Positions 55,437-64,000 of a DNA stretch of 64,000 nucleotides are shown piece by piece. Numbering within the stretch: the stretch's first letter is position 1; every line of letters starts with the position of its first letter. The DNA lies in NCBI RefSeq assembly GCF_014635245.1, contig NZ_BMCP01000005.1, positions 1 through 64,000 on the forward strand, written 5' to 3'. The notes below the pieces were generated by a model, which did no database searches, was not told where the DNA came from, and saw nothing but the letters and a program-made list of their open reading frames with translations. Both the position numbers and the translations under genes were made by a program. The DNA comes from Agaricicola taiwanensis. GTDB taxonomy: Bacteria > Pseudomonadota > Alphaproteobacteria > Rhizobiales > Methylopilaceae.

Positions 55437-55451
55437 TAAAGATTATGAATC
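55437..55451. promoter_or_regulatory. LysR-type operator candidate AAGATT-ATG-AATCTT
   Basis: A perfect inverted repeat with 6-base arms and ATG in the centre lies in the divergent gap between the cyclodeaminase-like gene and the LysR gene. The flanks are AT-rich (TTCTTATAAAG). It fits a LysR binding site. It also argues against using an ATG near 55445 as the start of the regulator. Confidence 0.5.
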
Positions 55452-55573
55452 TTACTTCACTAGTGTCAATCCATTTCCTTGGGGCTGACGGCGTGCCCGA
55501 ATGTCATGGTCCTCGGCTTTCCATCCGGATAGAACTGTCGCCGGTCGCACACATCACAGAGGGCATCGTCATC

Positions 55574-56596
55574 ATGCGGCAATCGGTTCCGCGTTCCGCT
55601 TCCGAAAGCCCTGCGGCAGGAGAGGAAAGCTATGTTCTGCCGTCCTTCGTGACGCTCCGTCTTCTGACCATTCTCGTCGCGATAGATGAAACCGGCAGCC
55701 TGAGCGGCGCCGCCAAGCGACTTGGCATGACGCAATCCGCCATCTCGCAGGCCGTGCTGGCTTTCGAGGACATGCTCGGCAAATCGGTGTTCGATCGTTC
55801 TCTTCGCCCGTCCGCATTCACGCTGACAGGTCGGCTCATCCTGAAGCACGCGACGCCGATCCTGGATTTGACGAAGCAGCTCGAGCATGCCCTGCGCTTT
55901 TCAAGCCAGACCCAGCTCTCCGTACTCCGGATCGGTATCCTGGACACTTTCGCAACCACGGTCGGCCCTTTCCTGATGGAGGAAATCCGCCCCATCGCGG
56001 CCAGTTGGTCCATCGCATCGGGATCGCGGGAAACCAAAATCAATGCGTTGATCGAGCATCGGGCCGACATGGTGATCACATCGGACGAGACCCCATGCCC
56101 GCCGCACCTGACGTCCCGGCTGGTGCTGTCGGAGCCATACTTCCTCGTCCTGCCGCGGAGCCAGAAGGTTTCATTCACCGACCTCGCGACTCTGTCGAGC
56201 CGGATGGATTTCATCCGTTACGGACAAGGCCGCAGCATCACACGACAGATCGACGACTATCTGAAGGACAACGGGGTCATACCACCGCACACCTATCAGT
56301 TTGACGGTGTGGATGCTGTCATTGGCATGGTCGCGGCGGGCCTCGGTTGGGCTATCGCCACCCCGCTGTCCATTCTCAAGGCCCGTGACAAGGTCAATGA
56401 GCTGCGATGTGAGCCTCTTCCCGGGCCACAGTTGTTCCGGACCATTTCCCTGGTCAGCCACGATGGGGAAGCCGCTGCGATCGCGGAGAGAATACGTCTG
56501 CCAATACTTCGGGTGCTGCGTGAGCGCACACTGCCCGAGCTCCTTGCACTGCTGCCGCATCTTGCCAAGCTCACCCGGATCGAGGACGCGTCTTAA
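55574..56596 (+). CDS. LysR-family transcriptional regulator
   Basis: The 340-residue protein (from ATG 55574) has the LysR helix-turn-helix LLTILVAIDETGSLSGAAKRLGMTQSAISQAVLAFEDMLG and then an effector domain (SVLRIGILDTFATTVGPFLMEEIRP). The reading frame extends further upstream to 55373, but those codons cross the divergent promoter and a candidate operator. It is divergent from the cyclodeaminase/flavoprotein pair and probably regulates it. Confidence 0.88.
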   Translation: MRQSVPRSASESPAAGEESYVLPSFVTLRLLTILVAIDETGSLSGAAKRLGMTQSAISQAVLAFEDMLGKSVFDRSLRPSAFTLTGRLILKHATPILDLTKQLEHALRFSSQTQLSVLRIGILDTFATTVGPFLMEEIRPIAASWSIASGSRETKINALIEHRADMVITSDETPCPPHLTSRLVLSEPYFLVLPRSQKVSFTDLATLSSRMDFIRYGQGRSITRQIDDYLKDNGVIPPHTYQFDGVDAVIGMVAAGLGWAIATPLSILKARDKVNELRCEPLPGPQLFRTISLVSHDGEAAAIAERIRLPILRVLRERTLPELLALLPHLAKLTRIEDAS

Positions 56597-56671
56597 CGTC
56601 TCGGTCTCAGGGCTCCGCTTTGGCGCCCGCAGCGTCCGGCCCGTTTGTCCGGGTCCCGGGCCATTCAGGGG

Positions 56672-57574
<903 letters not shown>

Positions 57575-57672
57575 ACGGGCCTGTCTGAAGGGTGGGAACG
57601 CGTGAGGGCGGGAATCGTCCCCTGTGACGACCGCATCGCATCATCACAGCTGCGTGATCAGGACTTGCCGCA

Positions 57673-57707
57673 AGAAAAAACCCGGCCATATGACCGGGTT
57701 TTTCTTA
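57673..57707 (-). terminator. Intrinsic terminator of carD
   Basis: On the minus strand AAGAAAAACCCGG and CCGGGTTTTTTCTT form a perfect GC-rich stem topped by TCATATGG, followed by a T-run. It lies 33 bases after the carD stop and 99 before the rpoH ATG. The sequence is symmetric, so it could stop both strands. Confidence 0.85.
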
Positions 57708-57739
57708 AAGTCACAAAGATGTCAGCGACTTGGAGAGGA

Positions 57740-58324
57740 TCAGGCCGCCTCGACCTGCTCTTCGCCGGCCTCGGCCTCATCCGCGGCTTCCTCGCCGGCG
57801 CGCGTGCGACGGGGGGCCTTGGCCAGCGCCGCTTCGATGCGCTGAACGGCCTCGGTCTCGGTCAGGTCCTCGACGGCGCCGAGCTCGCGGGCCATGCGGT
57901 CCATGGCGGCCTCATAGAGCTGCCGCTCGGAATAGGACTGCTCGGGCTGCGCCTCGGTGCGGTGCAGATCGCGCACCACTTCGGCGATGGCGATCAGGTC
58001 GCCGGAATTGATCTTGGCCTCATATTCCTGCGCGCGGCGGCTCCACATGGTGCGCTTGACGCGGGCGCGGCCCTTGAGGGTCTCCATTGCCTTCTTGACG
58101 ACATCGGCGCCCGAGAGCTTGCGCATGCCGACGCTGGCCACCTTTGTTGTGGGAACGCGGAGGGTCATCTTGTCCTTGATGAAGGTGATGACATAAAGCT
58201 CGAGCTTGTAGCCCGCCACTTCCTGTTCTTCGATGCTGGTGATCTGGCCGACGCCATGCGAGGGGTACACAACGAATTCGTCGACCTTGAACTCGATACG
58301 GGCAGTCTTCTTGGCGGTGCTCAT
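57740..58324 (-). CDS. carD: CarD-family transcription factor
   Basis: The 194-residue protein has the CarD RNA polymerase-interaction domain: FKVDEFVVYPSHGVGQITSIEEQEVAG and FIKDKMTLRVPTTKVASVGMRKL, then a helical DNA-contacting part with KRTMWSRRAQEYEAKINSGD, and an alanine/glutamate-rich tail. CarD stabilises the open complex at rRNA and other promoters. The ATG at 58324 starts MSTAKKTARIE; the longer frame is not supported. This gene next to rpoH and fdxA is conserved in alphaproteobacteria. Confidence 0.92.
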   Translation of the reverse strand: MSTAKKTARIEFKVDEFVVYPSHGVGQITSIEEQEVAGYKLELYVITFIKDKMTLRVPTTKVASVGMRKLSGADVVKKAMETLKGRARVKRTMWSRRAQEYEAKINSGDLIAIAEVVRDLHRTEAQPEQSYSERQLYEAAMDRMARELGAVEDLTETEAVQRIEAALAKAPRRTRAGEEAADEAEAGEEQVEAA

Positions 58325-58753
58325 GCGCTTTCGCACTCCCTGATCAGGCATTTGTTGGCCGGCGGGGGATGCCGGGACAGACAAAAACCCGGGCCTGTCA
58401 ACTCCGGGTTCATCTTTCGGATCGTGGCTGGGACGCGCTCCATTCCCGAAAAGGACGCGATTTCACAGCGTCGTCACGAGGAAATGGGATGATGGGGCTG
58501 ATGCGTCGTTGAGTATCTCGATCTCTTGGCGACCCTATCACAAAAGTACTAAATGTGCAAAAAAATATGTGATTAGTGCCGCCCGGGCGCAAGATGCGGG
58601 TGAGGGATCGTTCACCACAACATTCGTTGAAGCCGTATAGCGTGTCGGTGCAGCCGCCGGTTGCAGCGCTGGTAACACTTAGGGATAAAAGCTGATCGCG
58701 GCTTTGTATTACCGGTGGCGGAGCACCCGCCGATCCCTTTCCAGCGCAACCGT
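58325..58753. other. 429-base gap upstream of carD and downstream of the HExxH gene
   Basis: No gene is seen. 58530-58577 is AT-rich and includes ATCACA and TGTGAT 27 bases apart (58538-58543 and 58568-58573), CRP-like half-sites too far apart for one operator. The rest could hold the carD promoter. Reverse-strand open frames here are shadows of the HExxH gene. Confidence 0.6.
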
Positions 58754-60292
58754 TCAGGCTTCGGCGTAAACTTCCGCCGCAGCGTCATAGGCGTCTTGCT
58801 TGCCGCTGCGGTCTTTCTTGTCGATGTAGTTGCAGAAGATCTCGAACTTCTCCGCCTCGGTCTCGTCCATGTCGCCGAAGGCGTTTTCCAGCCGTGCCCT
58901 GATCTCACGGACGACCCAGGCGGCTGCATCTTCCGACGATGCTTCAGGATCAATGTGCTCGCGGAAATAGCGGACCAGGTCCTGGAACAGCGGCTTGATG
59001 GGGCCGTTGCCCTGATTGAAGCCGAAGAGCTTGCGCGTGTCGATGTCGATTCCGTCGCCGGCATAGATGGAGGCGATTTCGTTCAGCGTGTTCTCGAAAC
59101 CGACGCGCGTGCTCTCGCCCTCGTTGAAGCGTGCCCTCACGATGCCGCGTAGCTTGTCCCCGCCCTCGCGGTTGGATTTGTAATAGTAGTTGTCGAAGAT
59201 CTCGCGCGCTTCCGCGCCATTCTCACCGAAGGCGTTCTCGATGCGCGGAGAGATCTTTTCCATGATCCAGTCAGCGACCTCTCCCTCGTCGGCGGCCGGG
59301 TTGATATGGGTCAGGTAGATATCGGCCAACGCGCTGAAAACGCTCTCCGGATATTCGTTGGTGAAGCTCGCGAGCTGGCGACTTTCAAGGTCGATGTTAT
59401 CCGCGTACCATTCGGCCAGCTTGTCGATGTTCTTGATGCTCTCGGGGTCGATGCCCATCTCGCGCAGCTGGTCCGCGCGGATGGCTTCGACCTTGCCGCC
59501 GTCACGGGCATCCAGATAGGCCTGGATAATGCGGTCCGCATCGCCGTCGAAGCGTTGGGTGCTCCGCGAAAACGCCTCGGCCGGGTCGATGTCGCGCCCC
59601 GCCGGTCCGAACAACTGCTCCATTATCTCTCTGGTGTGCTCGGAATCGTATTCGTAATAATCCTCGTGCAGCTGCTCGTTGATGTCGCGCCAATCATCGA
59701 GAGTGGCCTGGAACAGCTCGTAATCCACGTTGTCAGCGACATCAATGCTCGCGCTCTTGGAGCTGCCGCCGCCAAAGCCGGACTCGGTCTCGAACACCTC
59801 AAGTGCCTGAACCATGTCGGCGGAATCCCTGAGACCAAAGCTGTGGAACAGCTCGTGGACCAGCGTGTAGTTGAGCTTGCCCCCTTCCAGGTCGTCGTTG
59901 ATCTTTATGTAGCCCTTTTCGTCATTGTGCTTGCCGTTGTTGCCGTCTTCCAGATCCTCGAAGTAGATTGAGTAAGGTCGCAGATCGGGATTTTCAGCGA
60001 AGGCGTCGATCACGAAGCGCTTGAAGAAGGGGCTGTTGTCCAAGGATTCGGCGTAGGCATCGCGCAAGGCGTCGGCGTTCTCACCTTCAAAGGTGTAATA
60101 GCCGCTTTCCTCCAGCACCTTGACGATCTCCGCCCCCGAAGCGTCCTCCATGCCCTCAAGTGGCGATCGCGGCTTGCGCCTGCCGTCCACACTCTCCAGC
60201 CAATCGATCAGGGGATCTTCTACGCGCTTCTCGTCCCTGCCTTGGGCGCCGCCGCGCACTAGATCTTCATTGGCGAAACGATTGATATACAT
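58754..60292 (-). CDS. Putative HExxH metalloprotease with repeated C-terminal module
   Basis: This 512-residue protein matches no named family that I recognise. It has an acidic composition and a zinc motif HELFHSFGLRD at 146-156, that is, HExxHxxGxxD, the metzincin pattern with aspartate as third ligand as in snapalysin. Residues 314-378 and 432-497 are two copies of one helical unit (ESVFSALADIYL-HINP...RIENAFG and PLFQDLVRYFREHIDP...RLENAFG). The same module occurs, more diverged, in the protein at 12936-16535. There is no Sec signal or membrane segment. The ATG at 60292 is the only good start. It interrupts the otherwise core block carD-fdxA. Confidence 0.68.
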   Translation of the reverse strand: MYINRFANEDLVRGGAQGRDEKRVEDPLIDWLESVDGRRKPRSPLEGMEDASGAEIVKVLEESGYYTFEGENADALRDAYAESLDNSPFFKRFVIDAFAENPDLRPYSIYFEDLEDGNNGKHNDEKGYIKINDDLEGGKLNYTLVHELFHSFGLRDSADMVQALEVFETESGFGGGSSKSASIDVADNVDYELFQATLDDWRDINEQLHEDYYEYDSEHTREIMEQLFGPAGRDIDPAEAFSRSTQRFDGDADRIIQAYLDARDGGKVEAIRADQLREMGIDPESIKNIDKLAEWYADNIDLESRQLASFTNEYPESVFSALADIYLTHINPAADEGEVADWIMEKISPRIENAFGENGAEAREIFDNYYYKSNREGGDKLRGIVRARFNEGESTRVGFENTLNEIASIYAGDGIDIDTRKLFGFNQGNGPIKPLFQDLVRYFREHIDPEASSEDAAAWVVREIRARLENAFGDMDETEAEKFEIFCNYIDKKDRSGKQDAYDAAAEVYAEA

Positions 60293-60355
60293 GGAAAGCC
60301 CCTTCCCGAGGGACTTATATTATATAAAATTGATGACGATGATAAGACAAAATAA

Positions 60356-60386
60356 AGTTTTGTTCGAACTAGTCTCTAACAAAACT
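60356..60386 (-). promoter_or_regulatory. Inverted repeat upstream of the second HExxH gene
   Basis: AGTTTTGTT (60356-60364) and AACAAAACT (60378-60386) are perfect 9-base arms around a 13-base spacer with GTTCGAAC and ACTAGT. It lies 64 bases or more upstream of the gene's ATG (60292) in a very AT-rich stretch (60318-60360). 60363-60386 matches 18 of 24 bases of the box at 12802-12825 before the other HExxH gene, including TTCGAA and AAACT. Confidence 0.5.
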
Positions 60387-60416
60387 ATCTTTTGTTTAGC
60401 CCGGTAAGGATGGGTC

Positions 60417-60448
60417 AATAAAAATGACCGGCCCCAAGGACCGGTCAT
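60417..60448 (-). terminator. Intrinsic terminator of fdxA
   Basis: On the minus strand ATGACCGG (60448-60441) pairs with CCGGTCAT (60431-60424) around TCCTTGGGG, and is followed by TTTTTATTG. It lies 30 bases after the fdxA stop. It separates fdxA from the HExxH gene, which therefore has its own promoter. Confidence 0.85.
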
Positions 60449-60477
60449 AGCGATTATTGTTGCACGGGTGAAGCGCT

Positions 60478-60816
60478 TCAGTCGCCCTGGCCAGGGTTTG
60501 GCGAGAAATACTTCTCCAGCTTGCCCTCTTCGCCGTCCATCTCCTTGGCATCGGCGGGAGGGTCGCGCTTGACCGTGATGTTGGGCCAGCTCTTGGCGTA
60601 ATCGGCATTGAGGGTCAGCCAGGATTCCAGCCCCGGCTCGGTGTCGGGCTTGATGGCCTCCGCCGGGCATTCCGGCTCGCAGACACCGCAGTCGATGCAT
60701 TCGTCCGGATGGATGACGAGCATGTTCTCGCCTTCATAGAAACAGTCGACCGGACAGACCTCCACGCAATCCATGTACTTGCAGCGGATGCAATTGTCCG
60801 TAACAACATAGGTCAT
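60478..60816 (-). CDS. fdxA: Ferredoxin FdxA (seven-iron type)
   Basis: The 112-residue protein ([20 protein letters not shown] start) has two cysteine clusters, [17 protein letters not shown] and [12 protein letters not shown], for one 3Fe-4S and one 4Fe-4S centre, and a long C-terminal tail rich in acidic residues ending PNPGQGD. It carries electrons at low potential. ATG 60816 is preferred over the upstream in-frame start because it gives the standard FdxA length. It is the gene between the S4 protein and carD in this conserved alphaproteobacterial block. Confidence 0.95.
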   Translation of the reverse strand: MTYVVTDNCIRCKYMDCVEVCPVDCFYEGENMLVIHPDECIDCGVCEPECPAEAIKPDTEPGLESWLTLNADYAKSWPNITVKRDPPADAKEMDGEEGKLEKYFSPNPGQGD

Positions 60817-60893
60817 TTCGTCAATTCCCAAATTCAGGACGCATTATCTGGATATACCACTCTATCCAATTGTGCAATGCGCCGGAGGCATGG

Positions 60894-61286
60894 TCAGTCG
60901 GTCTCCTTCAGCCCGTCCGTCTCCCGCCGTTCCTTCTTGGTGGGGCGGCCGGATCCGGGATCGCGCGGGGCGGGCGGCGGTGTCCTCGGTGCCGGAGGAG
61001 GGCTTTGGTCCTCATATAGTACTCTCGCCTCGCTCGCGCCTCCGCGCCGTTGGGCGAATTGGCGCACCACATAGACGAGAAGCCGCTCGGACAGGGCGAT
61101 GGTGAGAACATCCCCCGCCCGGACCCAATGGGCGGCGTCCAGGATGCGTTCCGTGTTCAGGCGCACATGGCCGCTCCGGACGAGGTTCTGGGCCAGCGTG
61201 CGGGTCTTCACCACGCGCGCGTGCCAGAGCCATTTGTCGATGCGCTGACGGCCGGCGCCCTCGGCCTCGGCTGACGGTCCGCTCAA
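60894..61286 (-). CDS. S4-domain RNA-binding protein (Hsp15-like)
   Basis: The 130-residue protein has an S4 fold (RQRIDKWLWHARVVKTRTLAQNLVRSGHVRLNTERI, about 13-48) and a proline/arginine-rich tail ending in a lysine-rich segment. This resembles Hsp15/YrfH, which binds stalled 50S subunits carrying peptidyl-tRNA. Its start overlaps the end of the helicase gene (ATGA), so the two are coupled. It probably acts in ribosome rescue after heat shock. Confidence 0.88.
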   Translation of the reverse strand: MSGPSAEAEGAGRQRIDKWLWHARVVKTRTLAQNLVRSGHVRLNTERILDAAHWVRAGDVLTIALSERLLVYVVRQFAQRRGGASEARVLYEDQSPPPAPRTPPPAPRDPGSGRPTKKERRETDGLKETD

Positions 61287-64000
61287 GAGTTGCCGGAACC
61301 CTCGGTTTCCAGCCGGCTCTTCAACGCGGCAAGGGCGGCGAAGGGCGAATTGGGATCGGCCTGGCGTTCGCGGCGCGGCTCCCGGCGCGGCTCGTCCCTG
61401 CGCTGGTCGGCGTGGCGCTGCTGCCCGCCCTTGCCGGGAGAGCTCGTCTCCCAGCGCTTCTTGTCACGCGGCGGGCGGGCCCGCTGCTGGTTGCGGCCCT
61501 CCGCATCGGCGCGGCCTTCGCCGTGGCGGGCGCCGTCGCGACGGGCGCCGTCGCGCGGCTGCTGTTCGCGGCTCTGGCCCTCGCGGGGCTGGTTGCGATG
61601 CTGCGGCCGGCCATGGGGCCGCGCGGGGCGGTCGTGACGGCGGCCGGGATGCCAGATCTCGATCATGGCGGGCTCGGCCGTGACAGGCTCGGCAGGCTCG
61701 CTCGGGGCGGCTTCCACAGGGGCAGGCTGTTCGGCCGCAGGATCGGCCGGGGTAATCTCCGTCGGTACGGCTTCGGTCCCAGCCGGCTGGACGTCCTCAG
61801 CCGCGGGTGCCTCGGGCTCCTGTGGCTCGGGTTGGGCGGCAGCGGCTTCCGCGTCAGCGGCGGGTTCGGCTGCGGGCTCGGCGTCCGGCGTCGTGGCCTC
61901 CGCCGGACCGGCATCCAAGGAGCCTGTTTCGGCGCTGGCCGCAGGGGCGGTCTCCGCCACCGGTGCGGGCGCGGGCTTGCGCTCCACGCGGTACCCCAGC
62001 GAGCGCAGGATGGTGGCGAAATCCTCGCCGGCGCAGCCGACGAGTGAGGTCATGGTGACGGTCACGGTGAAGCCGTCGCCCTCGGCGGCGCCGGCCGGCG
62101 CCTCGCCCTGGGTGAGGCCGGGGCGGAAGGCGATGGCGGGGCGGATGAGATCGGCCAGCCGTTCCAGGATGTCGACGCGCACGGCGCGGGTGCCGCAGAC
62201 GCGGAAGCCGAGCACGCGGTAAAGCTCTTTCGGTGCCTCCGCCGGCACGGGGAAGGAGGTGCGGCCCGAGGCGCTGAGGGCCATGGCCTCGCCCAGCTCC
62301 GGTGTGTCCTGCACGCCCTTGTGGAGAAGGTAGAGCTGCGCCGCCAGCGCGCGCGGCGCCGGCTTCAGCAGCGCCGGCAGATAGAGATGATAGGCGCCGA
62401 AGCGGACGCCCAGCGCACGCAGCGCGGCGCGCGCGGTCTGGTCGAGCGACTTCACGTCCTCGGCGATGCCTGCGCGCTCGATGACACCGAAGCCTTCCAG
62501 CAGCTGGAAGGCGATGCCACGGGCGATGCCCTCGAGACCTTCCGCGCTTTCCAGCGCCAGCAGGGGGCCGAGCAGGTTCTGCACATGGGCCTTCACGCGC
62601 AGGGCGAGGCGAGCCTCCACCTTTTCGCGGGCGGCAGCGGAGAGGGTGTCGTCGGCCAGCAGGCGGATGCGGGGGCTGAGTGGCTTGTCGCCGGCGGCGA
62701 GCTTGCCGACCGGATCGCCCAGCCAGCGGATCACGCCGTCGCTGGCGATGACGATATCGGGGTCCGGCGCGGCGGAGAGCTTTTCCGCGCGGCGCTCGAA
62801 CTCGCCGGTGAGGCTTGCCTGCGCGGCCGCGCGCAGGGCTTTCGCCTGTTCAGGATCGGCATTCACATCGGGCGTGAACTGAAACCCCGCGAGCCGCCCC
62901 ACGTGGTGGCTTTCCACGGTGACATCGCCGTCTGTGCTGATTTCGGCCTCGAGCATGGTTCTTTCCTTGAGACGCCGCATGAGAACGCTGGTGCGCCGGT
63001 CGATAAAGCGCTGGGTGAGCCGCTCGTGGAGGGCGTCCGACAGGCGGTCTTCAACCGCCCGCGTCTCGGCCTGCCAATGTTCGGGATCATCCAGCCAGTC
63101 CGGCCGGTTGGCTACGAAGGTCCAGGTACGGGTTTGCGCAATCCTTGCCGCGAGAGTGTCGATATCTCCGTCCGCGCGATCGCAGCGCGCGACCTGGGTC
63201 GAAAACCAATCGGCAGGTATCATACCTTTGGCCGCGATGAAACCATAGACCGCAGTGACGAGATCGGCATGTTGCGCGGGGGAGATCTTGCGGTAGTCGG
63301 GAATCTGGCAGGCCTCCCACAGCCGGCGCACCTCGCCGAAGCCCCGGGCGCGCCTGCGCACCTCCGGATCACGCGCCAGCGTTTCCAGCACCAGCACATC
63401 CTCCGCCGTGGGCGCGCGGGTGAGGCCCGCCTCCTGCGGCGGTATGGCGAGGCTTTCCAGAAGGCTGCCGATGCTGTCGAACTTGAGCTCGGCATTGCGC
63501 CATTGCAGCACGCGCACGGCATCGAAGGCATGGGCCTCCAGCCGTTCCGCCAGCTCCGGCTCGATGGCGGGGCAGCGCCCCGTGGTGCCGAAGGTGCCGT
63601 CCTTCATATAGCGGCCGGCACGTCCCGCCACCTGGCCCATTTCGGCCGGGTTCAAATGGCGGAACTGGAAGCCGTCGAACTTGCGATCACCGGCAAAGGC
63701 CACATGGTCGATGTCGAGGTTGAGGCCCATGCCGATGGCGTCGGTGGCGATGAGATAATCCACCTCGCCGGCCTGATAGAGCGCGACCTGCGCGTTGCGG
63801 GTGCGGGGCGACAGAGCGCCCAGCACCACGGCCGCGCCGCCGCGCTGGCGGCGGATCAATTCCGCGATGGCGTAAACTTCTTCGGCGGAGAAGGCGACGA
63901 TGGCCGTGCGCGGCGGCAGGCGCGTCACTTTCTTGGCGCCGGTGAAGGTGAGCTGCGAGAGCCGAGGGCGGGTGACGATAGTCACGCCCGGCAGCAGCTT
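61283..64000 (-). CDS. Suv3-like DEAD/DEAH helicase, partial (N-terminus outside window)
   Basis: At least 905 residues are visible and the frame is open to the window edge. Motifs present are AIVAFSAEEVYAIAELIRRQ, TDAIGMGLNLDIDHVAF (motif V) and QVAGRAGRY (motif VI), which place it in the Suv3-type RNA helicase family. After the helicase core come alpha-helical domains, then a long alanine/proline/glutamate-rich linker (about 690-800) and a basic tail (RPARPHGRPQHRNQPREGQS) for RNA binding. The N-terminal Walker A lies beyond position 64000. Confidence 0.92.
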   Translation of the reverse strand, partial: KLLPGVTIVTRPRLSQLTFTGAKKVTRLPPRTAIVAFSAEEVYAIAELIRRQRGGAAVVLGALSPRTRNAQVALYQAGEVDYLIATDAIGMGLNLDIDHVAFAGDRKFDGFQFRHLNPAEMGQVAGRAGRYMKDGTFGTTGRCPAIEPELAERLEAHAFDAVRVLQWRNAELKFDSIGSLLESLAIPPQEAGLTRAPTAEDVLVLETLARDPEVRRRARGFGEVRRLWEACQIPDYRKISPAQHADLVTAVYGFIAAKGMIPADWFSTQVARCDRADGDIDTLAARIAQTRTWTFVANRPDWLDDPEHWQAETRAVEDRLSDALHERLTQRFIDRRTSVLMRRLKERTMLEAEISTDGDVTVESHHVGRLAGFQFTPDVNADPEQAKALRAAAQASLTGEFERRAEKLSAAPDPDIVIASDGVIRWLGDPVGKLAAGDKPLSPRIRLLADDTLSAAAREKVEARLALRVKAHVQNLLGPLLALESAEGLEGIARGIAFQLLEGFGVIERAGIAEDVKSLDQTARAALRALGVRFGAYHLYLPALLKPAPRALAAQLYLLHKGVQDTPELGEAMALSASGRTSFPVPAEAPKELYRVLGFRVCGTRAVRVDILERLADLIRPAIAFRPGLTQGEAPAGAAEGDGFTVTVTMTSLVGCAGEDFATILRSLGYRVERKPAPAPVAETAPAASAETGSLDAGPAEATTPDAEPAAEPAADAEAAAAQPEPQEPEAPAAEDVQPAGTEAVPTEITPADPAAEQPAPVEAAPSEPAEPVTAEPAMIEIWHPGRRHDRPARPHGRPQHRNQPREGQSREQQPRDGARRDGARHGEGRADAEGRNQQRARPPRDKKRWETSSPGKGGQQRHADQRRDEPRREPRRERQADPNSPFAALAALKSRLETEGSGNS

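Noticed and set aside
58538..58573. CRP site before carD (ATCACA and TGTGAT)
   Set aside because: The half-sites are too far apart for one CRP dimer and lie in a simple AT-rich patch.

Overview
This GC-rich window comes from an alphaproteobacterium, most likely of the order Hyphomicrobiales (Rhizobiales). The evidence is gene order and repeats. The block bolA, J-domain protein, cobS, cobT, phytase-like esterase is a typical rhizobial arrangement. So is the minus-strand block Suv3-type helicase, S4 RNA-binding protein, fdxA, carD, rpoH. The intergenic palindromes of the CATCCTTCGAGAC type are also common in this group. No genus can be named from the sequence alone. No tRNA, rRNA or CRISPR array was seen.

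Layout. Positions 1-120 hold an insertion-sequence-end-like direct repeat beside a truncated REP arm. 121-2371 is a divergent MFS exporter/LysR pair. 2498-11600 is a first catabolic block: CMD-domain protein, RraA-type aldolase-like protein, aldehyde dehydrogenase, GntR regulator, TctB and TctA, FAD dehydrogenase, beta-hydroxyacid dehydrogenase and a CysB-type LysR. 11707-12528 is a secreted alpha/beta hydrolase. 12936-16535 encodes a 1199-residue ankyrin/transmembrane/HExxH protein in a locally AT-richer setting, with a decayed gene just before it and a frameshifted acetyltransferase just after it. 17203-21600 (minus) is an IclR, SDR, esterase, Baeyer-Villiger monooxygenase cluster that fits ketone or cyclic-alcohol breakdown. 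21927-34861 is a second, larger catabolic block: TctC-TctB-TctA, CMD protein, aldehyde dehydrogenase, another TctC, a two-subunit thiamin-diphosphate decarboxylase, a CapA-like phosphoesterase, an MmgE/PrpD dehydratase and an aconitase homologue with changed active-site residues.

From 34875 the content is mostly core: MscS channel, MerR-controlled CDF metal exporter, bolA, J-protein, cobS/cobT (aerobic cobalamin cobaltochelatase), small enzymes, CioAB cyanide-insensitive quinol oxidase with its small DUF2474 subunit, an M48 LysM protease and a GIY-YIG protein framed by REPs. 51563-56596 is a third accessory unit: an orphan iron-type solute-binding protein, a second TcuA-like flavoprotein, an ornithine cyclodeaminase-family protein and a LysR. 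56672-64000 returns to core genes, interrupted at 58754-60292 by a second HExxH protein.

Two things stand out. First, the HExxH proteins at 12936-16535 and 58754-60292, 42 kb apart, appear to share a repeated C-terminal helical module and may be a small family of secreted or effector-like metalloproteases that I cannot place in a described system. Second, the two tricarboxylate-transporter blocks carry parallel CMD/aldehyde dehydrogenase pairs and an operon-end PrpD/aconitase pair whose active-site changes suggest a substrate other than citrate. The substrates themselves cannot be read from the sequence.
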